Of a DNA stretch of 64,000 nucleotides, positions 9,088 through 18,737 are shown piece after piece. The stretch covers positions 1 through 64,000 of the forward strand of contig JANYKW010000194.1 of assembly GCA_025358025.1 (NCBI GenBank), read 5' to 3'. Under the pieces are notes generated by a model. That model did not search any database. It worked only from the letters and a program-made list of their open reading frames with translations, and was not told where the DNA came from. Every line of letters begins with the position of its first letter. Within the stretch, counting starts at the first letter, position 1. The stretch comes from Bacteroidia bacterium. Lineage in GTDB: Bacteria; Bacteroidota; Bacteroidia; Bacteroidales; Prolixibacteraceae. A program made the position numbers and the translations under genes.

Positions 9088-9198
9088 AATCAGGATTTAT
9101 GGGATTGAGTAGGATTACCAGGATTAGTATAAATCATCTGTTAATAATTTGTTTTTCAATCATTTTTTGGTACGAAGTGGATCTGAAATTGTTTCAGA

Positions 9199-9564
9199 TT
9201 AATTGGCTGTAACCCTTAATACATCTTCAATGGCACTGACAAAAGTCTCTTTTGGCAATGCCCCCTGTGCCATTTGTGGTTGACCTTCAAGGGGGATGAA
9301 CAATAAGGATGGAATACTTTGGATACCAAACATACCGGCCAGTTCGCGCTGATCTTCAGTATTCACTTTGTAGATATTCAGTTTTGTGTCATACTTTTCC
9401 TGCAACTCTTCCAGAATCGGAGCAATCATTTTACAAGGCGAACACCAGTCAGCATAAAAATCTACAATGGCCGGTACTGTTCCTTCAAATTTCCAATCTT
9501 TGTTTGCTTCAAAATTAAATACTTTCGCTTTGAAAGTTTCCAGGGTCAAATGTTCTAGTGCCAT
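9199..9564 (-). CDS. trx: Thioredoxin
   Basis: A 121-residue thioredoxin fold protein with the active site WCSPC (Cys41, Cys44) after VDFYAD, and the cis-proline segment IQSIPSLLFIP near residue 84. Thioredoxin reduces protein disulfides in the cytoplasm. The active site has Ser in place of the usual Gly (CSPC rather than CGPC), which in other thioredoxins alters redox potential modestly. There is no signal peptide, so it acts in the cytoplasm. A short inverted repeat (ATCTGAAA/TTTCAGAT, 9181-9199) overlaps the stop codon. Confidence 0.93.
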   Translation of the reverse strand: MALEHLTLETFKAKVFNFEANKDWKFEGTVPAIVDFYADWCSPCKMIAPILEELQEKYDTKLNIYKVNTEDQRELAGMFGIQSIPSLLFIPLEGQPQMAQGALPKETFVSAIEDVLRVTAN

Positions 9565-9590
9565 AATTCTATTTGTAAGAAATTAATAAT

Positions 9591-9870
9591 TTGCTATTAG
9601 CAATAATGTTGATGCAAAAGTAAATTTATATTTTGATAATAAAAACTTTTTAATAAAAATATTTGCTATTAGCACAAAATGCTTTTGTAAATAGTTGACT
9701 TATTTGTAGTTTTACAGTCAGGGAAAGCTATTGCTATTAGCTTTTAGCAATTAGCTTTTAGATTTGAGTTGAGAGTCGTGTCTATATTGGGTTTTCTGCA
9801 ATAATAATCTGGATACAAATTGTCAGCTAATTGCAAATCGTCGTTAAAACTAATAGCTAATAGCTAATAG
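9591..9870. repeat. Intergenic region with four GCTATTAGC sites
   Basis: This 325-base gap between divergent thioredoxin and marR genes has no coding frame. GCTATTAGC occurs at 9593-9601, 9665-9673 and 9733-9741, and its reverse complement GCTAATAGC at 9856-9864; related TTAGC and TAATAGC units lie between. A minus-strand TACTTTTG box (9622-9615) could be the thioredoxin -7 element. The units may be operators for the adjacent MarR protein or a dispersed Bacteroidota repeat; the sequence alone cannot decide. Confidence 0.5.
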
Positions 9871-9889
9871 ATTATATAATTCAGCATCT

Positions 9890-10306
9890 ATGGATAAGGG
9901 AATTGAAATTTTGGGTTTGGTATACGAGGTGAAAAAGAAATGTGCTGCGATCGACAACCAGTTAATGGAACATTTGCATCTTTCCCAGTCGGAATTACTC
10001 TTCTTTAGTTCGTTGAATAATTGCATAGAAATCAACAGTCCTGAGCTGGCAAAAAACATGGGATTATCCCCATCACGTATAAGCAGGGTTATTGAAAAAC
10101 TGGTTGTGGATGGCTACCTGGATAGGAACATTGACAAAACAGACAGACGGGCCATCACACTCTGTTTGACTGAAAACGGAAAGAAGATCAGATCGGAGAT
10201 CGACAAAAGCAGACAGGAATGTGAAACAAGGCTTAGTAATGTTCTGCCTAAATCTGATATTGAAAAATTTCGCGAGATCATTGGTAAGATGATCAAAGAG
10301 ATGTAA
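9890..10306 (+). CDS. MarR-family transcriptional regulator
   Basis: The 138-residue protein is a winged-helix MarR regulator: SPELAKNMGLSPSRISRVIEKLVVDGYLDR forms the recognition helix region and DKTDRRAITLCLTENGKK the wing with the conserved Asp-Arg pair. MarR proteins are dimers that usually repress their own gene and a divergent neighbour. The divergent neighbour here is thioredoxin, with repeated GCTATTAGC sites in between, so redox-linked control is a reasonable inference. The ligand is unknown. Confidence 0.88.
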   Translation: MDKGIEILGLVYEVKKKCAAIDNQLMEHLHLSQSELLFFSSLNNCIEINSPELAKNMGLSPSRISRVIEKLVVDGYLDRNIDKTDRRAITLCLTENGKKIRSEIDKSRQECETRLSNVLPKSDIEKFREIIGKMIKEM

Positions 10307-10364
10307 TCTAAAGAAATAATACGAATTCGTTCATCCCTCCATTGATTTCTTTTGATTCTCTTTC

Positions 10365-10604
10365 TTAAATTATTTTTACAGAGTAATCGATTGATATTTC
10401 TTTATCATTTCCATAGAAATAGGTTTTCACAGAACGACTGTATTGGATGTCGAGGCCATATTGCTGCAACTCATTCAGGCACCTGAAAAGATGACTTTGG
10501 CTGATTCCCATGGTTAATGCAAATTCGGCGGGAGTGCCTGTATGTCCGGATTTGATCAGCCGGTTCATCTTTTTTATTCGTTCGAGATTTTCAAATAGCT
10601 TCAT
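10365..10604 (-). CDS. Small helix-turn-helix protein associated with a peptide exporter
   Basis: A 79-residue protein starting MKLFENLERIKKMNRLI. The centre, GTPAEFALTMGISQSHLFRCLNELQQYGLDIQYSR, is a winged HTH-like fold, followed by a short tail. Similar small HTH proteins are often found beside bacteriocin-type exporters in Bacteroidota. The open frame extends upstream to 10733, overlapping the transporter, but the residues before Met at 10604 do not fit the family. It lies 104 bases after the ABC transporter in the same direction and may regulate that locus. Confidence 0.7.
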   Translation of the reverse strand: MKLFENLERIKKMNRLIKSGHTGTPAEFALTMGISQSHLFRCLNELQQYGLDIQYSRSVKTYFYGNDKEISIDYSVKII

Positions 10605-10708
10605 TGCATTTGGATTCAATATTTTGGAATGAGTTAAAAAACTTATTTCTATTCCTGAATAATTATTATAAAAGCAAGATAAAATTGCATATAAGCATAG
10701 CCAATTGA

Positions 10709-12856
10709 CTAGAACGGCAATTGCTTTTGCCACATTCTGAAATATTTGCCTTGTTGCTGCCAGAGAAGTGTATGGTTTCCCTCTTCCACCACCAATCCCT
10801 TTTCCAAAACTGCAATATGATCCGCATGAATTACGGTACTTAGCCGGTGTGCAATAATAAGAACTGTCCTCCCCTGTCTTTTAAGTTCCCGGATGGTCTC
10901 CTGAACAAATTGTTCGGATTCGTTGTCGAGTGAGGAGGTAGCTTCATCAAACAGAAGGATTTCCGGTTCTCTGTAGAGAGCCCTGGCAATGGCAATCCGT
11001 TGTTTCTCCCCTCCCGACAAGGTGGTTCCATTTTCGCCGATCCAGCTATTTAAGCCGTCTGGAAGCTTTTCAATAAAAGTTTGCATTCCCAATGAATGGC
11101 ATATATCCATGACCTTGGTGAGGTCGGGGGAAAATTCTCCAACCGCGATATTTTCCAGCAGTGAACCGGTAAAGAGGTCAAGCCGCTGAGGGACGACTCC
11201 CACTAATTTGCGAAGGCTTTCTGTTGATACTTGCGCAAGGTTGTAATTACCCATTGAGATACTGCCAGCGTTTAAGGGATATAATTTTTGGATCAGCGCA
11301 ACCAAGGTAGTTTTACCCGAACCGCTTTCACCAACCAAAGCTGTGATCTCTCCTTTTTTGATGCAAAATGAAAAATTCTCAAAGACTTCGGTTCGGGTAC
11401 CGTAAGTAAAACAAACCTTGTGAAATTCGATGCTTCCAATCTTTTCACGCGGAATTTCGAGTTTGTTTTCATCTGATTCCTGGTCAAGATCCATGATTTC
11501 AAACAACCTGTCAGCCGCTATCAACGCATTCTGAATAGACTTATTCATACCAATCAGGTTGGATGCCGGTCCTGTGAAATAACCTGCCAAAGCATAGAAA
11601 GAGAGAAGTTCGCCGGGTGTAATTGTTTGATCTAATACGTAGTATGATCCTACCCAAAGTAATACAATGGTTGAAATACGGCTGATCAACTCCGTTCCGG
11701 TAGATGAAAAGAGGCTATTCGTTGTGGACCGGTATATTGAACGGAGCAGGTTAATAAAGCGGATCTCTGTCTTGAGGTTGGAATAGGATTCCAATCCAAA
11801 CTCTTTGATTGTACGGACTGAATTGAGGGATTCTACCAACTGGCTTTCCAGCTCGGCTGTATCTTCCATCAGTTTTCGTTCTCTTTTTTTGTTCAGCTTG
11901 TTGGTTATGTAGTAAATTGCACCATACAAAGGGATTACAACTGAAACCAACAGGGCAAGTTTCCAACTATAGACAAACATCAGAACAAAGGAGAAAATAA
12001 CTATAAATAGGCTAACCAGCAGCGAGATGGCTATGTCATTGATAAAAGCACGTATTTTCACCGCATCATTGATCCTGGAGATGATTTCGCCGACACGCAT
12101 TGAATCAAAGAAATACTGGGGAAGTTTGAGCAGATGCTTGTAATAGCCCAGAATCAGTCGGGCATCAATTTTTTGTCCAGTCTTTAACACGAAAATGTTT
12201 TTTGTATAACCGATGAATAGTTGAAAAAAAGTCAGAACCAGCATGAGTACGCTCAGTAAGTTCAACAGGTTGGTATTATGGTCGACCAATACAAAATCTG
12301 TGATCTTCTGAATATATATGGAAGTAGATAATCCAAGAATGGTATAAACAATTGCTCCCAGCAGGGCTTGAATCAGGATATTTTTATGAGGTTGCAGTAA
12401 AAAAATGAATCGGCGGAACACAGAATATTTTTCATTCTTGGGTTGAAAAGTAGCTCCCGGAGTTATCAGTATCAAAACACCAGTCCACAAATCTGCAAAA
12501 TTTTGCAGGGTTGATTTGTGCATCTCACCATCACCCGGATCCATATATTCAATATGTGTTTTGTTAATATGATAGATGACTACATAATGGAGCAGGACTT
12601 TTTGAAGGAGTACATGTGCTATTGCCGGGCATGGAATATCGGTCAGGGATTCGATCCCTCCCCGCACTCCCTTGGCAGTGAAACCCAATCGTTCGGCAGC
12701 TTTTATCAGACCCCAGGCATTGGTGCCTTTTTGGTCGGTTCCAGCCATTTGGCGTATTTTTGAAACAGGAATACCCAGTTGATAATGGGCAGCTACTGAA
12801 GCAAGGCATGCTGCACCACAATCAGTGATGTCACGTTGTTTGATCTTTGTCTTCAT
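10709..12856 (-). CDS. Peptidase-containing ABC exporter (C39 bacteriocin-type)
   Basis: This exporter cleaves a double-glycine leader and pumps the mature peptide across the inner membrane. The N-terminal C39 domain has the catalytic set Q7, C13 (DCGAACLAS), H90 (LLHYVVIYH) and D106 (MDPGDG). A six-helix transmembrane domain follows at roughly residues 150-430. The ATPase has Walker A GESGSGKTT, signature LSGGEKQRIAIARAL and Walker B ILLFDEATSSLD. At 715 residues it is full length. It overlaps the HlyD gene by four bases (ATGA), so both are made together. No GG-leader precursor was found next to it. Confidence 0.93.
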   Translation of the reverse strand: MKTKIKQRDITDCGAACLASVAAHYQLGIPVSKIRQMAGTDQKGTNAWGLIKAAERLGFTAKGVRGGIESLTDIPCPAIAHVLLQKVLLHYVVIYHINKTHIEYMDPGDGEMHKSTLQNFADLWTGVLILITPGATFQPKNEKYSVFRRFIFLLQPHKNILIQALLGAIVYTILGLSTSIYIQKITDFVLVDHNTNLLNLLSVLMLVLTFFQLFIGYTKNIFVLKTGQKIDARLILGYYKHLLKLPQYFFDSMRVGEIISRINDAVKIRAFINDIAISLLVSLFIVIFSFVLMFVYSWKLALLVSVVIPLYGAIYYITNKLNKKRERKLMEDTAELESQLVESLNSVRTIKEFGLESYSNLKTEIRFINLLRSIYRSTTNSLFSSTGTELISRISTIVLLWVGSYYVLDQTITPGELLSFYALAGYFTGPASNLIGMNKSIQNALIAADRLFEIMDLDQESDENKLEIPREKIGSIEFHKVCFTYGTRTEVFENFSFCIKKGEITALVGESGSGKTTLVALIQKLYPLNAGSISMGNYNLAQVSTESLRKLVGVVPQRLDLFTGSLLENIAVGEFSPDLTKVMDICHSLGMQTFIEKLPDGLNSWIGENGTTLSGGEKQRIAIARALYREPEILLFDEATSSLDNESEQFVQETIRELKRQGRTVLIIAHRLSTVIHADHIAVLEKGLVVEEGNHTLLWQQQGKYFRMWQKQLPF

Positions 12857-13998
12857 CCGTTTTTTCGTTTAGGATTGAGCCAATTGTCTGCTTTGTCATA
12901 CAGAAGCTGAAACAGGGTGCGGTCTGCAACTTTAAATCTCCCTGTTAGTGTCATACCTTTAATAATATTTCCTTTGGTGCCGTTTTTCAGCGCTAAATAT
13001 CTTTGATCCATCCTGCATCTGACCCTGAAAAATGGACTGTTACCAATATAGACAACATTGCTGGAGATCTCCTTCACGCATCCTGATGCTACTCCCCATA
13101 AATTGTAATTGAAAGCATGGAATTGAAATGCGGCCAACATCTCCTTCTCGATCATGCCTATATCTGATGGTGAGATGAAACACTCCACCAGGAGGTCGTT
13201 CTCCGGAGCAATTTTGGCTATTAGCTGATTAGATACAACAAAATTACCGGCCTGGATTCCGGTAAAACCGGTTATTGTCCCTGAAACCGGAGCTTTGAGA
13301 CAATATTGTTCCTTTTCCTTTCTTAGCTGATTTATTCTGAATCCATGCTCGATAAGGCTAAGGTTAACATCCTTCAGGTTCTGTTGCCAAAGCGTGAATT
13401 GCAGGGCTTGAATGGTGAAATACCTCTGTTTCTCAGAGAGGTATTGATTCGTGACGGTTTCAAAATCATGCTTTGGCGTAATACCTTTTCCGAACAGCTT
13501 TTCTGCCAGTAAATACTCACTTTCAGCATGTTGCAGCAGGGTTTTTTGCTCTGCTAATTTTCCGGAAAATGAAATGTAATCCTGTCTGTACAGTGCTGAA
13601 TGCAGGCTATCCCATTTTCCAAGAATCAATTTATTTAAGTCAGAGAGGAGTATCATGTCATCTTTCTGTTTGAAATCCAGAAGTTTGATCTCCTGTTCAA
13701 TTTTGTCAGAGGCAATAATCAAAAGGGTATCTTCTTTTATTACAGATTGATTTTCAGAAATCCGGCACGAAATCACTTCGCCTGTCACTACCGGAATAAC
13801 AGGATTGTCTTCGTATCCTGATCTCACAACTCCTTCGCTCTGCGTCGTGACCTGAATATGGACCAAGGGGAGCAAGCTGAATAATATTGCAATTAATATA
13901 ATAACAGATAGATAGATAATCCGTCCTGAAGCATTTTGTTCAGAAAAGTAATTTTCACAACTGCTTTTTATAATTTCCGGCGGGAAAAGTTCAGGCAT
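12853..13998 (-). CDS. HlyD-family membrane fusion protein
   Basis: A 381-residue periplasmic adaptor with one N-terminal membrane helix (about residues 26-47, IIYLSVIILIAILFSLLPLV). A lipoyl-like half GVVRSGYEDNPVIPVVTGEVISCRISENQSV is followed by a helical hairpin region and a second half PVSGTITGFTGIQAGNFV. Such proteins link C39 ABC exporters to an outer membrane channel. The channel (TolC type) is not in the window. It is the first gene of the exporter operon. The 286 bases between it and the divergent fucI gene contain no supported gene. Confidence 0.9.
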   Translation of the reverse strand: MPELFPPEIIKSSCENYFSEQNASGRIIYLSVIILIAILFSLLPLVHIQVTTQSEGVVRSGYEDNPVIPVVTGEVISCRISENQSVIKEDTLLIIASDKIEQEIKLLDFKQKDDMILLSDLNKLILGKWDSLHSALYRQDYISFSGKLAEQKTLLQHAESEYLLAEKLFGKGITPKHDFETVTNQYLSEKQRYFTIQALQFTLWQQNLKDVNLSLIEHGFRINQLRKEKEQYCLKAPVSGTITGFTGIQAGNFVVSNQLIAKIAPENDLLVECFISPSDIGMIEKEMLAAFQFHAFNYNLWGVASGCVKEISSNVVYIGNSPFFRVRCRMDQRYLALKNGTKGNIIKGMTLTGRFKVADRTLFQLLYDKADNWLNPKRKNG

Positions 13999-14284
13999 GA
14001 TTTTATTTGCTTAAAAGTAAATTGCTACAAGTAAGTTAAGGCAAAAAAAAAGGAAACAAGAATTTTGGAACTTCTTTTTAGGAATAGTTGGTGCTTGATT
14101 TATCTAAAGTTGCTAATTTTACGGCTTTAGAAATGAATTTGACCATTAGCTATTTTGGCAATCTAAAATTATGATAATGAGCCAATTTCAATATTCATGA
14201 TTCTCTCTTTGGAAATTTGCTGCCAGGAAATCGGATATATGCACATTAATTATTGTTCTAAATAAGTATAAATCAACTGATAAG

Positions 14285-16075
14285 ATGACTTTAAACAGAT
14301 TAATTGGCGATTTGCCAAAAGTGGGTATCCGTCCCGTTATTGACGGACGGCTGCAGGGTGTTAGAGAGTCGCTCGAAATTCAAACGATGAATATGGCCAG
14401 GGCTGCCGCACAGCTAATCAGTGAAAATCTTCGATTCCCCACCGGAGAGAAGATTGATTGCATTATTGCCGATTCGACCATTGGAGGGGTAGCTGAAGCT
14501 GCCATGTGTGCGGAAAAATTTGCCCGGTCCGGGGTAGGTGTATCGCTAACCGTTTCTCCCTGCTGGTGTTATGGAACAGAGGTGATGGATACTGATCCGC
14601 TGCTGCCCAAAGCAGTATGGGGTTTTAACGGTACGGAAAGACCTGGGGCAGTATATCTTGCAGCGGCATTGGCAGGATACGCACAGAAGGGTCTTCCAGC
14701 ATTTGGAATTTATGGTCACGATGTCCAGGACAAGAAAGACGGTTCCATTCCTGATGATGTTAAAGAAAAGATTTTACGCTTTGTCAAAGCCGGTTTGGCA
14801 GTGGCACAGATGAAGAATAAGTCATATCTCTCTCTTGGAGGTATGTCTATGGGTATAGCCGGATCGTATGTTGACCAGGAGTTCCTGCTTGATTATTTGG
14901 GCGTCCGCACAGAGGTGATCGATATGTCCGAGCTTGTACGACGTGCCGAGAGAGGTATCTACGATCATGCTGAATATGAAAAGGCACTCGCCTGGGTGAA
15001 AAAGAATTGCAAAGAGGGAGATGATGTCAACGATCCATCCAGGCATGCAACCCGTGAACGGAAAGACTGGGAGTGGGAGATGTCGGTCAAAATGACCCTC
15101 TCAGCCCGCGACCTGATGGTAGGCAATCCCAAATTAAAAGAGATGGGATTTGGAGAAGAGGCCTTGGGTCACAATGCCATCATGGGAGGTTTCCAGGGAC
15201 AGCGTGCCTGGACAGATCATCTTCCCAACGGGGATTTCATGGAGGCGATTCTGAACTCTTCCTTCGACTGGAACGGTATCCGTCAGCCATTTGTATTTGC
15301 AACAGAGAATGACTCGCTGAATGGTGTATCTATGTTGTTTGGGCATCTGCTTACCAACACTGCCCAGATATTTTCGGATGTACGAACATACTGGAGTCCG
15401 GAAGCTGTTGAACGGGTAACAGGTAGTAAGCTGACAGGAAAAGCTGCTGATGGAATTATCCACCTGATTAATTCAGGTTCTACGACGCTTGACGCTACGG
15501 GAAAGCAAAAACAGAATGGTGAATCAATGATGAAGCCTTTTTGGGAGATTTCACAAGAAGAAGCACAGGCATGTCTGGATGCAACAGATTGGGCCCCGGC
15601 TGATCTCGGATACTTTCGCGGAGGAGGTTACTCTTCCCACTTCAAAACGGAAGGAGAGATGCCGGTAACAATGAGCCGCATCAATCTGGTAAAAGGGGTT
15701 GGGCCGGTACTTCAACTTGCGGAAGGATGGACCATTGACCTTCCTGAAGAGGTGCATATCACATTGGATAAACGTACAAATCCAACATGGCCGACAACCT
15801 GGTTTGCTCCCCGCCTGAACGGGAAAGGTGCCTTTGCTGATGTCTACAGTGTGATGGCCAATTGGGGTGCCAATCACGGTGCCATTAGTTACGGCCATAT
15901 CGGAGCAGATTTAATTTCTCTGGCAGCGATGCTCAGGATTCCTGTTTGCATGCACAATGTGAAAGAGAGCAAGATTTTCCGCCCTGCATCATGGAGTGCA
16001 TTCGGAATGGACAAAGAGGGCTCAGACTACCGGGCCTGCGACACCTACGGACCGCTTTACGGGAAAACAAAGTAA
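14285..16075 (+). CDS. fucI: L-fucose isomerase
   Basis: FucI converts L-fucose to L-fuculose (and D-arabinose to D-ribulose). The 596-residue protein has the family length and wording from the start ([21 protein letters not shown]). [12 protein letters not shown], the metal-site Glu of [17 protein letters not shown], and a C-terminal segment [27 protein letters not shown] are also present. It is the first gene of a fucose-type locus that includes a permease, a LacI regulator and two GH29 fucosidases. The kinase (fucK) and aldolase (fucA) normally needed next are not in this window. Confidence 0.96.
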   Translation: MTLNRLIGDLPKVGIRPVIDGRLQGVRESLEIQTMNMARAAAQLISENLRFPTGEKIDCIIADSTIGGVAEAAMCAEKFARSGVGVSLTVSPCWCYGTEVMDTDPLLPKAVWGFNGTERPGAVYLAAALAGYAQKGLPAFGIYGHDVQDKKDGSIPDDVKEKILRFVKAGLAVAQMKNKSYLSLGGMSMGIAGSYVDQEFLLDYLGVRTEVIDMSELVRRAERGIYDHAEYEKALAWVKKNCKEGDDVNDPSRHATRERKDWEWEMSVKMTLSARDLMVGNPKLKEMGFGEEALGHNAIMGGFQGQRAWTDHLPNGDFMEAILNSSFDWNGIRQPFVFATENDSLNGVSMLFGHLLTNTAQIFSDVRTYWSPEAVERVTGSKLTGKAADGIIHLINSGSTTLDATGKQKQNGESMMKPFWEISQEEAQACLDATDWAPADLGYFRGGGYSSHFKTEGEMPVTMSRINLVKGVGPVLQLAEGWTIDLPEEVHITLDKRTNPTWPTTWFAPRLNGKGAFADVYSVMANWGANHGAISYGHIGADLISLAAMLRIPVCMHNVKESKIFRPASWSAFGMDKEGSDYRACDTYGPLYGKTK

Positions 16076-16135
16076 TAAACTGATAATTAGGATCAGTCTA
16101 AATTTATTGCTTTAAAATATTGTATAGAATTGAAC

Positions 16136-16169
16136 AAAAACCGGAGGAAAATTCGCCCTGCGGTTTTTT
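16136..16169 (+). terminator. Terminator after fucI
   Basis: AAAAACCG and CGGTTTTT pair, with a G-G mismatch and an AGG/CCT inner stem, followed by TTT. It stands about 60 bases after the fucI stop and separates it from the dehydrogenase gene. Confidence 0.75.
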
Positions 16170-16319
16170 AGTTTCCCAATTTAGATAACTTATCTCTCCG
16201 TTTCTCGTTTAATCAGACAGTCACAGGCATAATTGTCAATTGCCTCTGTCACTGAGTGAGATGGTTGCTGAGCCTGTTTGAGGATTGGTGGTCAATTGTC
16301 CGTTTATTAAATTATTTTG

Positions 16320-18701
16320 ATGGGTTTGAACGTATCTGTAAGTCAGTCGATTTTTTCGAAAGAAAGCGTGCTGAAAGACTATTATATGGTTTTTCTCAGC
16401 AGACAGTTAAGTATTTTGGGAAGAAAAGAAGTTCATCTTGGCAAGGCGCCATTTGGTATTTTTGGCGATGGTAAGGAGTTGGCTCAGGTTGCCTACGTGA
16501 AAAGTTACCGGGAAGGAGACTGGCGCTCAGGGTACTACCGCGACCAGACATTTATGCTAGCAGCTGGAATGATGACTCCTACAGAATTTTTCTCCCAGCT
16601 TTACGGGGATACCGATCGTGCAAACAATCCATCCACAGGTGGCAGGAATTTTAACAATCATCATTCCACTGCCAACAGGAATCCTTCAGGGGAGATGAAA
16701 GAGCTTGCGCTGATGAAGAATTCGGCCGCGGACCTATCTCCTACTGCAGGACAGATTCCGCGTCTGTTAGGTTTGGCCCAGGCCTCGAAACTTGTTCGCG
16801 ATCATCCTGAGTTTGTTCCACATACGGCAGGAAAAATCACCGGTAATGAGGTGGCATTTGGATCCATTGGTGAATCCAGTACCTCCGAAGGGATGTTTTT
16901 TGAAACCATCAATGCTGCCTGTGTACTCCAGGTACCAATGGTTGTGGCGATTTGGGACAATGGATATGGAATCAGTGTCCCTGTAGATTTGCAGACTGCT
17001 AAAGGCAGCATTTCCAAGGCGCTGAAGGGATTTGAGGCTGACAACATGGATGCAGGGTGTAAAATTTATTCCTGTAAAGGATGGGATTACCCCTGTCTGG
17101 TCAAGACATTTGAAGAAGGAATTGCAGTTTGCAGATCAAAACATCAACCGGTCATTTTTCATATAGACGAACTGACACAACCTTTGGGCCATTCAACTTC
17201 AGGATCACACGAACGGTACAAAAGCGCAGAACGCCTGCAATGGGAAGAGGATTTTGACCCTATCGTAAAATTCAAGGAGTGGATCCTAACTGCGGGGCAC
17301 GCTACCCTGGAAATGCTGGCTGACCTGGAAGATAAGGCCTCTGCAGAAGCCAGGGCCGCCCGTGATCAGGCCTGGCTCAATTATATTGCCGGATTTGAAA
17401 TGGAGCGTAGTTCTTTGAAAGAGATTGTCACTTCTGTTGCGAACAATTTTGAGCTGCTGTCGAATAAGTCAGCAGAGTTGAAAGCTATATTAAAAGCCGC
17501 TTACCCTACAAGAAAAGCGTTGATAAGATTTGCAAAATCCTTGCATCGGACGATCAATGGTAATACCTCGCTAATTGACCAGGAACTCCAACTTGCTTCC
17601 TGGATAAGAAACTCAGAAGAGATCGGAGAACGGCTTTTCAGCATTCCTCATGCAGAAAAAACAGACAAAAACAGTACCGGGGATCTCGTTAAAGCTTCTT
17701 ACAGTAATGATCCCTCCTGGGTAACCGGTTCAGAATTGCTGAATCAGAATTTTGATTTGTTACTGCAAAAATATCCTTTGATGCTCTCATTTGGGGAAGA
17801 TACCGGTGTTTTGGGAGGAGTCAACCAGGAGACAAAGGGATTGTCAGAAAAATATGGTCTGCACCGTGTTTTCGACACCGGAATCCGTGAAACGACCATT
17901 ATCGGGCAAGGGATAGGCCTTGCGTTGAGGGGGTTTAAACCCATTGCAGAAATTCAATATCTTGATTACCTGATTTATGCCCTACCAACTTTGGCGGATG
18001 ATCTCTCTACGTTGAATTACCGTACCTGTGGCAGACAGATTGCACCGCTGATCATTCGTACCCGCGGCCACCAGTTGCAGGGCATGTGGCATTCAGGTTC
18101 ACCCATGAGCATGTTGCTCGGTGCGATGAGAGGTATTCATCTGTGTGTACCTCGAAATATGACACAAGCTGCAGGATTTTACAATACCTTGCTTCAAGGA
18201 GATGACCCTGCATTGGTGGTTGAGCCGTTGAAGGGATATTATGTAAGGGAGAGGCTTCCTGAAAATATCGGGGAGTATTGTGTCCCACTGGGTGTTCCGG
18301 AAATACTGACAGAGGGTACCGATTTGACGCTGGTTACCTATGGCTGGAATGTGGCGATAGCACTGGAGGCAATCAGCTTGTTGAAACCAATGGGAATATC
18401 TGTAGAACTGATTGATATGCAGACTCTTGCGCCTTTTGATACCGGTCATCTGATTACCTCATCGCTTTTAAAAACCAACAGGCTGGTATTGCTGGATGAA
18501 GATGTACCCGGCGGAGGTACCGGATATATGCTTCAAAAAATATTGGAGCAGGCGGAGGCATTTTATGCCCTGGATGATCAGCCGCTGGTTATTTCAGCCA
18601 AGGATCACCGCGGTGCATATGGCACTGATGGCGAATATTTTTCGAAACCGAATGCGGATTCGGTAGCAGAGGCAATATTTATAATGATGAGAGGTAACTG
18701 A
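16320..18701 (+). CDS. 2-oxoacid dehydrogenase E1 component, fused alpha and beta subunits
   Basis: The N-terminal half is a thiamine-diphosphate E1 alpha domain: YYRDQTFMLAAGMM, FGSIGESSTSEGMFFETINAACVLQVPMVV and WDNGYGIS, the cofactor-binding stretch. The C-terminal half is an E1 beta domain: LMLSFGEDTGVLGGVNQETKGL, FDTGIRETTIIGQGIGLALRGFKPIAEIQ and TYGWNVAIALEA. Such 790-residue fusions in Bacteroidota are annotated as branched-chain 2-oxoacid or pyruvate-type dehydrogenases; the substrate is not certain. E2 and E3 genes are not in the window. ATG at 16320 is used; a TTG directly before it is in frame. Confidence 0.88.
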   Translation: MGLNVSVSQSIFSKESVLKDYYMVFLSRQLSILGRKEVHLGKAPFGIFGDGKELAQVAYVKSYREGDWRSGYYRDQTFMLAAGMMTPTEFFSQLYGDTDRANNPSTGGRNFNNHHSTANRNPSGEMKELALMKNSAADLSPTAGQIPRLLGLAQASKLVRDHPEFVPHTAGKITGNEVAFGSIGESSTSEGMFFETINAACVLQVPMVVAIWDNGYGISVPVDLQTAKGSISKALKGFEADNMDAGCKIYSCKGWDYPCLVKTFEEGIAVCRSKHQPVIFHIDELTQPLGHSTSGSHERYKSAERLQWEEDFDPIVKFKEWILTAGHATLEMLADLEDKASAEARAARDQAWLNYIAGFEMERSSLKEIVTSVANNFELLSNKSAELKAILKAAYPTRKALIRFAKSLHRTINGNTSLIDQELQLASWIRNSEEIGERLFSIPHAEKTDKNSTGDLVKASYSNDPSWVTGSELLNQNFDLLLQKYPLMLSFGEDTGVLGGVNQETKGLSEKYGLHRVFDTGIRETTIIGQGIGLALRGFKPIAEIQYLDYLIYALPTLADDLSTLNYRTCGRQIAPLIIRTRGHQLQGMWHSGSPMSMLLGAMRGIHLCVPRNMTQAAGFYNTLLQGDDPALVVEPLKGYYVRERLPENIGEYCVPLGVPEILTEGTDLTLVTYGWNVAIALEAISLLKPMGISVELIDMQTLAPFDTGHLITSSLLKTNRLVLLDEDVPGGGTGYMLQKILEQAEAFYALDDQPLVISAKDHRGAYGTDGEYFSKPNADSVAEAIFIMMRGN

Positions 18702-18737
18702 ACAAATAATTGAAGTACCAATTCCAATGGGCTCATT

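Noticed and set aside
10605-10733. Longer HTH protein starting at 10733
   Set aside because: The added 43 residues overlap the ABC transporter end, are hydrophobic and lack family resemblance; the internal Met at 10604 fits.
13999-14284. Short frames as Gly-Gly leader peptide precursors next to the exporter
   Set aside because: The frames found are 10-14 codons long and none contains a leader ending in Gly-Gly.
16076-16319. Small frames between fucI and the E1 gene
   Set aside because: They overlap the E1 coding start in another frame and show no motif; only a terminator is supported.
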